Assembly: GCF_030867095.1 (NCBI RefSeq) | Contig: NW_026775411.1 | Coordinates: forward strand, 39,117-103,116 | Origin: Alligator mississippiensis | Lineage: Eukaryota; Chordata; Crocodylia; Alligatoridae | Direction: 5' to 3' | DNA: 64,000 nt | Part shown: positions 55,880 to 64,000 of the stretch, in pieces | How positions within the stretch are numbered: the stretch's first letter is position 1 | Layout: each line of letters starts with the position of its first letter | The notes under the pieces: generated by a model | Database searches by the model: none | What the model saw: only the letters and a program-made list of their open reading frames with translations | What the model was told of the DNA's origin: nothing | Made by a program: the position numbers and the translations under genes

Positions 55880-56935
55880 CTCCAGTTTCATAGATTTCAT
55901 AGACATTAGGGATGGGAGGGACCTCGAAAGAAAGAGTCCAGCTCCCTGCCCCAGGGGCAGAAGTCACCTAGAGTCAAAGGGTCCCAGCAAGATAAGTGTC
56001 CAAACGCTTCTTGAAAGTGTCCAGAGTTGGTGCTTGCACCACCTCTGGGGGGAGTCTATTCCAGGCCTTGGGGGCTCAGACAGTAAAGAAGTTTTTCCTT
56101 ATGTCCAGCCTGAAATGATCTTGGAGGAGTTTGTGACTTTTGGACCTTGTCTTAGTTGGAGTGCTCTGGTGAACAGGCATTGCCCCAGATCCTGATGCAC
56201 ACCCCTGATGTACTTATAGGCTGCCACCAGGTATCCCGGGAACCTGCGTTTTTCCAGGCTGAAGAGTCCCATGGCTCTCAGCCTCTCTTCAGAAGGCCTG
56301 TTCTCTTGCCTTCTGATCATGTGCGTGGCTCTCCTCTGGACTCTTTCAAGCTTCTTCACATCCATCTTGAATTGTGGAGCCCAAAATTGGATGCAGCACT
56401 CCAGCTGCGGCCTCACCAAGGCCAAGTACAGTGGGAGGATGACATCCTGAGATTTACTTGAGAAGCATCTATGGATGCAAGCCAGAGTTTTGTTCGCTTT
56501 ACCAGCTGTGACATCATTGGTGGCTCGTGTTCATCTTGTGGTCAGTAATGACTCCCAAGTCCCTTTTGGCCGTGGTGCTAGCAAGTGTAGCACTGCCGAG
56601 CCTATAAGCGTGATGCGGTTCCCCCCCACCCCTACAAGGTGGAGTACATTTATAGATATTGAATGACATCAGGGTTTTATCTGCCCACTTCCTAAGCCTA
56701 TCAAGGTCAGCCTGGATCACCAGCCTGTCCTCGGATGTGGACGCTCTACTCCAAAATTTAGTGTCATCAGCAAACTTGGCCAGTCTGCTTCTGACACCAG
56801 TGTCCAGGTCATTAATAAAGACATTGAAGGGTACAGGCCCCAGGATGGAGCCTTGGGGGACAGCACTGGTCACGAAGCTCCAGGATGATTCACTTCCACC
56901 TGCTACAACTCTCCGGGTCCTACCAGTTCTGGGAT
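55880..56935 (-). mobile_element. CR1 fragment, broken
   Basis: Minus-strand frames include SAVPQGSILGPVPFNVFIND and LAKFADDTKFWS near 56,740-56,870, then LVRPQLECCIQFWAPQFKMD and MGLFSLEKRRFPGYLVA at 56,425-56,200. The 3' end is TTTCATAGACATTAGGGATGG near 55,890. Truncated at 56,935 by, or next to, an inverted repeat. Confidence 0.8.
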
Positions 56936-56937
56936 GT

Positions 56938-57365
56938 GGGGCTGGAGCTGCACACACCTGCCGGAAGCGGTGTGGTGCAGTGCGGCAGGAGCGAGAGGAG
57001 GAGCTGCTGCTGGAGTTGGCGGATGAGAAGCAGCACCTGGCTGGCAGCAGCCACCCTGGGAACAGCCTACTGGAAGCTGCTCCTGCTTCTGCTCCTGCAC
57101 ATGGGGCTCCAGCTCCCAGAAAGGCAGCCAAGAGCTGGGGCAGGAGCCACCTGGCTGAAGCTGCTCACTCTCACACCAGGAATGGTGTGGCGCAGCACGG
57201 GGCAGGGGCAGGAGGAGAAGCAGCTTCCAGTGGCTGTTGTCAGTGTGACTGCAGCTGGACAGGTGCTGCTCTGCACCTTCCTCCAGCAGCAGCTCCTCCT
57301 CTTGCACCTGCCCCACCATGCCATGCTGCTCCCAGCAGGTGTGCAGAGCTCTAGCTCCAGATCCC
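56938..57365. repeat. Large imperfect inverted repeat (fold-back)
   Basis: The left arm (GCTGGAGCTGCACACACCTG...GAGGAGGAGCTGCTGCTGGAG...AGCAGCACCTG...ACTGGAAGCTGCT) matches the reverse complement of the right arm up to 57,365. Arms are about 170-190 bases; the centre is near 57,150. Because both arms code alike, related Leu-rich frames appear on both strands. Probably a fold-back transposable element. Confidence 0.75.
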
Positions 57366-57809
57366 AGCTGCCTTTCACCAGCAAAAAGGGAATGTCATAT
57401 CAGTACAAAGGAAATATCATACAGGTCAAAAAATCAAATATTAAGTTTGATTAGCAGGCCTGACCTCTGAGAAACTCCAAGGAATTGGTGGGTATTGGTG
57501 CTAGAGATTCCATAGTGCCTTCTGGTATGCAAAATGGTGAAATAAAAATTAAATTTCAGAGCTGTTCACACATTCAGAAAAAATAACAATAAAAAGCAGG
57601 ATGAAGGAAAGCTCAATAGAGACATAAGGAGGGGTAAGATGGGTGAATGTTAAGAGATACCTACTGCCTATTTTAATCAGGTGACGTATTATATTTTTCT
57701 CACATACACGTCCCCAAATTCAATATTCACCTTGTTTTTGAAAGGAAAAGGAAGAAAAGAGGTTGTTCCTGAGTTACAGCTATGGAGAGCAGGGACAGAG
57801 CCTGTTCTT
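57366..57809. other. No gene seen
   Basis: A/T-rich spacer between the inverted repeat and the CR1 3' end. Confidence 0.4.
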
Positions 57810-57903
57810 TATAGATTCATAGGTTCATAGAAGTTAGGGTCGGAAGGGACCTCAATAGATCATCGAGTCCGACCCCCTGCATAAGCAGGAAAGAGTGCTG
57901 GGT

Positions 57904-60902
57904 CTAGATGACCCCAGCTAGATACTCGTCTAACCTCCTTTTGAAGACCCCCAGGGTAGGGGAGAGCACCACCCCCCTTGGGAGCCCGTTCCAGACCTTG
58001 GCCACTCGAACTGTGAAGAAGTTCTTCCTAATGTCCAATCTAAATCTGCTCTCTGCTAGCTTGTGGCCATTGTTTCTTGTAACCCCCGGGGGCGCCTTGG
58101 TGAATAAAACCTCACCAATTCCCTTCTGTGCCCCCATGATGAACTTATAGGCAGCCACAAGGTCGCCTCTCAACCTTCTCTTGCGGAGGCTGAAAAGGTC
58201 CAGGTGCCCCAGTCTCTCCTCGTAGGGCTTGGTCAGCAGGCCCTTAACCATACGAGTGGCCCTTCTCTGGACCCTCTCCAGGTTATCCGCATCCCTCTTG
58301 AAGTGCGGCAGCCAAAATTGCACGCAGTACTCCAACTGCGGTCTGACCAGCGCCCGATAGAGGGGAAGTATCACCTCCTTGGACCTATTCGTCATGCATC
58401 TGCTGATGCACGATAAAGTGCCATTGGCTTTTCTGATGGCTTCGTCACACTGCCGACTCATGTTCATCTTGGAGTCCACTAGGACTCCAAGATCCCTTTC
58501 CACCTCTGTGCCACCCAGCAGGTCATTCCCTAGGCTGTAGGTGTGCTGGACATTTTTCCTCCCTAGGTGCAGCACTTTGCATTTCTCCTTGTTGAACTGC
58601 ATCCTGTTGTTTTCTGCCCACTTGTCCAACCTATCCAGGTCTGCCTGCAGCTGTTTCCTGCCCTCCGGCGTGTCCACTTCTCCCCATAGCTTTGTGTCAT
58701 CTGCAAACTTGGACAGAGTACATTTGACTCCCTTGTCCAAGTCACTGATGAAGACATTAAAGAGTATTGGTCCAAGGACCGAACCCTGCGGGACCCCACT
58801 GCCCACACCCTTCCAGGTCGAGACCGACCCATCCACCACGACTCTTTGGGTGCAGCCCTCTAGCCAATTCGCCACCCACCGGACTGTGTAGTCATCCACA
58901 TCACAGCCTCTTAACTTGTTCACCAGTATGGGGTGGAATACCGTATCGAAGGCCCTCCTGAAGTCTAAGTATACGACATCCACCCCTACTCCTGTGTCCA
59001 GGCGTTTCGTAACCTGGTCATAAAAAGAGACTAGATTGGTCAGGCACGATCTGCCCACCACAAACCCGTGCTGGTTTCCCCTCAGCATAATTTGCCCTGC
59101 CGGGCTCTTGCAAATGTGAGCCTTGATAATTTTTTCAAAGACTTTACCAAGGATGGAGGTGAGACTGACTGGCCTATAGTTGCTCGGGTTCTCCTTCCTC
59201 CCCTTCTTGAAAATGGGGACCACGTTAGCCCTTTTCCAGTCCTCCGGGACTTGGCCCGTGCGCCACGAGCGTTCGAATATTCCCGCCAGTGGCTCTGCAA
59301 TGATGTCGGCCAGTGCCTTCAGCACCCTCGGATGGAGCTCATCCGGGCCTGCCGACTTAAAGGCATCCAGTTCTTCCAAGTGACTCTGCACCACCTCAGG
59401 ATCTACGTGTGGAAGTCTGGCGCCTTGCTGCTGCCTCTCTACAACCCCAGAGAGAGACTTGTCGTGCCCCTCGCTTAGGAACACTGAGGCAAAGAACTCG
59501 TTGAGGAGTTCAGGCTTGTCCCCCCTGTCTGTCACCAATTGTTTCTGCCCATTTAGCAGCGGTCCTATTCCTCCCTGGGCCTTCCTTTTACTCCCAATAT
59601 ATCTAAAAAACAATTTCTTGTTGTCTTTTACTTGGATTGCCATCCTCAGCTCCATGGTAGCTTTGGCCCGCCTAACTGCCTCCCTACAAGCACGAGCAGA
59701 GGAGGTATATTCATCTTTGGTGATTTCTCCCTGTTTCCACTTTTTATGTGCTCCCCTTTTGGCCCTTAGGCTGCCCTGGATTTCTCTGGTCAGCCATGGA
59801 AGCCTCCTGGCCCCTTTCCCTTTTTTGCCTCGCTCGTGGATCGTCTTGCTTTGTGCCCGAAGGATCGTTTCCTTAAGGCACAGCCACCCTTCTTGGGCTC
59901 CCATCCCTTCAAATCTCCTACTCTGCAGTGCGTCCTTGACTAATCGCCTGAGTGCATTGAGATCAGCTTTCCTAAAGTCTAGCACTTTCACCCTACTAGT
60001 TACCTTACCCACTCGCCCTCTTATGTTGAATTCTATTATTAGGTGATCACTGTCTCCCAAATGGCTACTGATCTGTAGGTCCCCTATCATGTCATCCCCT
60101 GTTGCCAATACCAGATCCAGTATGGCATTCCCCCTAGTGGGACCACGCACCTCCTGTGTCAGGTGGAGGTCCTGTACACTGGTTAGAAACCTGCGTGAGC
60201 GATGGGACCTTGCTGTCTGCGTCTCCCAGCAGATGTCTGGGTAGTTCAGGTCCCCCATGACTACCGCCTCTTTAGCTTTTATGGTCTCCGAGAGTTGCCT
60301 CACGAGCCCCGCATCTATTTCTTCCCCTTGGTGTGGGGGTCTGTAGCAGACCCCTACCACCAAATCCCTTTCTCCTTGCCCCCCATGTAGCCTAACCCAC
60401 AATCCTTCTACTTCCTCAACCTCGGATTCTGTCTTGATGAGGGTTAATGTATATTGCTCACTGACATAGAGCACAACCCCCCCCTTTTCTTCCCCGACCT
60501 GTCCTTTCTGTACAATCTATAGCCCTCAATATGTACCGCCCAGTCATGGGATGAATCCCACCAGGTCTCTGTTAGCCCCACTAAGTCATAGGTGTTTAGT
60601 GCAAGCAGGAGCGCTAGTTCATCCTGCTTGTTCCCCATGCTCCTAGCATTAGTATATAGGCACTTGAGCCCTGCGACTGGCGCCTTTGCTGCCCCCCCGC
60701 TCCGAGTCCCAAGGGGCCCATTGTTTCTTACCTTCTTGTTTCTTACCTGTGCCGTAGTGCTGGCCTCCCCATGGCTTTCAGGTTCCCAATGTTCTCCTTC
60801 TTCAGGCTGGGCTGTCCTTGTGGGTGCCACATGGTTTGGTGGTCCACAGCTTCCCCTGCCCTCGTACTCCCCTCCCCCCGACGAGCCTAGTTTAAAGCCC
60901 AC
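57904..60902 (-). pseudogene. CR1 ORF2: endonuclease-reverse transcriptase, one frameshift
   Basis: The first part (60,902-60,444) holds the start of the APE endonuclease: LKCLYTNARSMGNKQDEL, LVGLTETWW. The second (60,474-57,904, 856 codons) continues with VVMGDLNYPDICWE and SDHLIIEFN, then the RT: NYRPVSLTSILGKVFEKII, SGVPQGSVLGPILFN, FADDTKLWGE, and the end YLAGVI. The two frames meet at a run of eight C (60,477-60,484), a single-base length error that could be a real mutation or a sequencing error. The start overlaps the ORF1 end by about 16 bases, usual for CR1. Confidence 0.85.
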
Positions 60903-61950
60903 CGGAGGAGATCCGCCAACCTAGTAGAAAACACATGCTTACCTTTGGGGGACAGGTGAAGCCCATCCCAGCTGAGCATGTCCCTCGTCGTGATGTGCGG
61001 GTCGTTGTCCAGGAAGCCGAAGCCTGCCTCGAGACACCACTGCCGAAGCCGCCAGTTGGTTTCTCGGATGCAGTTCTCCTGCCGTCTTCCTCGTCCGGTC
61101 ACTGGTAGGATGGAAGAGAAAACCACCTGTGCACCCAACTCCTTCAGCACGCCGCCCAGAGCACTGTAATCCACCATCAGGTGATCGGGGGTTCTCCTGG
61201 CCGCATCATTAGTACCCACATGGACTAGGACCATGGCGTAGTAATCGATGGGCTTGATCCTGGCCTGGATTACCTCCGTCACATCCCGAATCTTTGCTCC
61301 AGGGAGGCAGCATACCTCTCGTGCCGAGGGGTCCTGGTGACAGATGGGTCCTTCCGTACCTCTCAGGATGGAGTCGCCTATGACGAGCACTCGTCGCCTC
61401 CTCCTCTGGGTCCTCGTGGATCTCTTGATCTGTTTGGAGTGTGAAGAACGTGGTGTTTCTTCTTGCCCAAGGGTTTCCTCCTCCCCTTCCATCTCGTGCA
61501 GGGTCGCCAGGGCCTCGTACCTGTTCACCAGTCGGACTGGAGAAGCTGGTACCGGTTCGCTGCGAGCTGCTCCGGTCCTGGCCATGACCGTCTGCCACTC
61601 TGCTGCGGAGGGCACTCCCCGGGGTGCTTCTTCCTTGGGTGCCTGGGCCTGCAGGGAAAGGAAAAAACTATCAATTTCATCCTCCGCCTCCCTGCTCCCC
61701 CTCAGCCTGCTAACCTCCTCCCGGAGCTCCCTCACCTGCGCCTCCAGAGCCCCAAGACAGGCACCTGCCAGACAGGTGTGGGGGCCCCCAATCTCTGCCC
61801 CCCCGGCCCTGCTGGGGATCCCCCACAGGCCAGGAGGTAGGGGGACATCAGCTCCCCCATGGGCTCGGTCTGGGTGGAGGCCTCAGACCTGCCCCGGGTA
61901 GCCTTGTCCCCCTGGGCAGAGGCCCTAGCAGCACTCCTCGTAGACACCAT
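60887..61950 (-). pseudogene. CR1 ORF1: SGNH esterase protein, one frameshift
   Basis: The frame 61,735-60,887 encodes a coiled-coil-like start (MRELREEVSRLRGSREAED), then an esterase: GDSILRG (nucleophile Ser), VLVHVGTNDAARR, and DGLHLSPKGK (catalytic Asp/His). A frame starting MVSTRSAARASAQGDKATRG at 61,950 is the likely true N-terminus, in another phase, so a frameshift lies near 61,745-61,790. ORF1 proteins bind CR1 RNA and some hydrolyse lipids in vitro. Confidence 0.8.
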
Positions 61951-62400
61951 TCTACCAGCTGCTGTTTGTAGACCTGCGCGGTGTCTACGCCCTACCCTAC
62001 AGGAGTCTCACTCCTGGCCCGCCCGCCGGCACGAACGCCTGCGCAGACGCCGGTGTGCTCTTACAGAGCGCGCCTGTTTGCACGCTCTGTTCGCGCCGCG
62101 CAGCTCGGGAGCACGGCTCCCTACCGGCTCATCTATATGGGACCCAGGGGGCTTCCCCTCCGGATCCGGCTCAGCTGCGCCGGGTCCCTCCGCCCCACTT
62201 ACCTTCGGGGGATCAGCTGCTGCTGCCCCCGCTGCCGCTTCCTCTGCTGCTGCTGCCGCCGCCGCCGCCGCCGCCGCCTCCGGTCAGTCAGTTGGTAAAA
62301 GGGGCACACGTGCGTGCGGGACACACGTGTGCTGACTCCTCTCCTTCCCGCTGCTGGTTCCCGAGCAGTTGACTCGTGCTCTCTTACCTGCATACCTAAA
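61951..62400 (-). promoter_or_regulatory. CR1 5' region, GC-rich
   Basis: CpG-rich sequence with a (CCG)n run near 62,255-62,280, upstream of ORF1. CR1 5' UTRs act as internal promoters; nothing more specific is seen. The outer limit is uncertain. Confidence 0.5.
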
Positions 62401-63970
62401 CCTGAATTCCTAGCTGTAGCTGAAGAATGATCTCTGGGTAGATCTATGATTTTGAAAAGACCTAAAAAGTTAGTGCTAAAGAAGCCGTGATATAGAGATC
62501 AGGAGCAGCCAACAAAAAGGAAAATCTGCAAAATAAAGTTTGCAAAATCTGCAACATCAAGCTGAAGAAGGTTAGCTTAATTAGGACATCAGAAAAGACA
62601 GTAATGTCACTTTTGTCTCATCTCCTTAATTCTTTTAAAATAACAAAATATTGTGCATACTTTGCATGCAGTTTGTTATCCAATTCTTATGTTATTTGTA
62701 AGCAAACTGCCTTCGAACAGTGTGCCACCCACGACAAAGAACCAAGAATGAAAAGTTAAATATAAAAAAAACAGTGCTTGGAAATAGAAATGTTCGCAGA
62801 TCACGCATGGAGGAGAGACCTAGGTTGGAATACACTGTTTTGGAAAAAGGAGGCCAATATGATACACTCAGCTCAGCCTTCAATGCTGGATCTAAATATG
62901 AAATTACTTGAAAAATAAATTCAAGCAAATGTAAATCATTGCATTGCAGTCCATTCCTTTCCCATAGTATTTTACTCAGCATGCCTGAAGCAGATCTTGG
63001 AATTGTTATTTTTAGACTGTGCTGTGTGTTTGAACCTATACTATTGTATGGGGAAACTCAAAAATTTGAGATGAGGTTAAATATTTCAGTTTAAGGTCTG
63101 TATTTGGGCATGCAGGCACAGCAGCGTCCCTTCAATGACCACCTGAGGGTGGCTGACAGGACAAAATAATCTTGCTGCATACAGGAGCTATGGAGGGAGG
63201 CCTGGGTCAGAGTTGGTTGCAAGGATTTTAGGTGCCAGAGTTCCTCTGGTAATGGGTGATAGGAGGCAGGACAAGAAACTTTAGTGATCAGGGTGGAAGC
63301 AAAAATCTGGCCCCCGTTCTGAGAAACTGAATGTCAGTGTGACTGCTGAGATGTTTGCAATGAAGGAAGCCAAGAGGAAAATCTGGAGACAAAACAGTTG
63401 AGAGAGCAGATGTGAACACTATTCAGGAGGACAGTGACTCTGTTGAAAGTATCACTAACAGAGGCCATGCCGTGCAGGAGCAGTTAAAGTGAGAGGAGAT
63501 AACTGAACACTCCACTATTCCCCATCTTTTTCCAACATTGCACCTAGATGCCCAGAGGTCCTTCCTGCAGAGAGAACTTAATGCTGGCCCAGGGCTCTGA
63601 ATGGGTCAGGCCTGCCCTCAGGTCTCCCCCATTCCAGAGAGCAGAAAGCTCTTTATAGCCTTCTTGACTATGGAAGAATAATAGAGCGATTCTTCTGATG
63701 CAAAGAACTCAGAAAGATCCCAACAGGGCAGGATGTTTTTGACACTGCAGATTCCTTTTTGAAGTCTCTGGATTTATCTTGTGAATCCTGTGTACATGTT
63801 TGCACACCTAACAGTGCTGATTCTGCGACGCTTCCCATGGCACCTGTAAAAAGACTGCATGACACCCAGGATGTTGCAGCACCCTGCTTGAAAATAATTG
63901 TTCTAGACACAAATCACACAGACACATTTCCAGTGATTCTTTCCCAGGCATGGATAATGGTTTTTCATAT
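62401..63970. other. No gene seen
   Basis: A/T-rich then mixed DNA. Frames of 60-96 codons at 62,692-62,982 on both strands have no recognised domain. Confidence 0.4.
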
Positions 63971-63974
63971 AGTT

Positions 63975-64000
63975 TTCATAGTTTCATAGTTAGTAGGGTC
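63975..64000 (-). mobile_element. CR1 3' end at window edge
   Basis: TTTCATAGTTTCATAGTTAGTAGGGTC is the reverse complement of a CR1 terminus (compare 57,815-57,845). The body would lie beyond the window. Confidence 0.6.

Larger units (their letters stand above)
57810..62300 (-). mobile_element. Nearly full-length CR1 LINE
   Basis: In minus orientation: GC-rich 5' region, ORF1, ORF2 and a 3' end TAGATTCATAGGTTCATAGA. Length is about 4.5 kb, close to a whole CR1. ORF1 has one frameshift, and ORF2 has one at a run of eight C. It is the most complete mobile LINE in the window. Confidence 0.9.

Overview
The window looks like accessory, repeat-rich nuclear DNA from a reptile, most likely a crocodilian. 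CR1 LINEs dominate, from dead tails to a nearly full-length copy. A short hairpin repeat (50,247-50,390, with tails elsewhere) matches my memory of the crocodilian Chompy MITE family. Host exons are vertebrate-like. There is no operon structure. Most long reading frames belong to mobile elements.

Layout: 1-6,640 is gene-poor with an old CR1 tail. 6,641-15,061 is a plus-strand endogenous retrovirus (ERV-1) with gag, pro, pol and env; its two LTR copies differ by about 2 % by eye. A second LTR-like unit (15,094-15,473) and a 1.2 kb TG/CATG array follow. 17,345-19,314 holds candidate minus-strand exons of a gene I do not recognise. An ANP32E-like pseudogene lies at 19,580-20,440. Tandem repeats run through 21,051-24,862, interrupted by a tRNA-Ala-like sequence fused to a CR1 tail. 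A CpG island sits at 24,885-25,480. 25,990-29,517 holds a decayed hAT transposase joined to an intronless NECTIN3-like sequence that ends in an LTR. 30,903-35,183 is a second hAT element with terminal inverted repeats and CR1 insertions. 35,190-42,215 is a nest of LINEs (a C2H2-finger ORF, and a Tx1/L1-like LINE split by a CR1). 42,330-45,843 is the 5' half of a second, minus-strand retrovirus (ERV-2). 46,476-46,683 is an RGL-like exon. 48,552-50,246 is a second NECTIN3-like sequence ending in the same LTR family. 50,842-51,099 is an UNC45-like last exon. The rest holds a Ty3/gypsy scrap, a broken CR1, a large inverted repeat and a nearly full-length CR1 (57,810-62,300).

The most interesting signal is the pair of NECTIN3-like sequences. 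Each is intronless from the V domain through the transmembrane segment to a shortened tail ending Tyr-Val. Each lies about 70-85 bp upstream of an LTR whose sequence resembles the LTR of ERV-2. This is the place where env ends in a provirus. It suggests a retrovirus lineage that captured a host nectin. Both copies are broken and 5'-truncated, so the full element is not seen here.

ERV-1 and ERV-2 also share an unusual plan. The gag start codon straddles the LTR/primer-binding-site junction, so the PBS encodes the Gag N-terminus. Both PBSs fit tRNA-Ser. Both use the slippery heptamer AAAAAAC at the gag/pro junction. Their Gags show no zinc knuckle.
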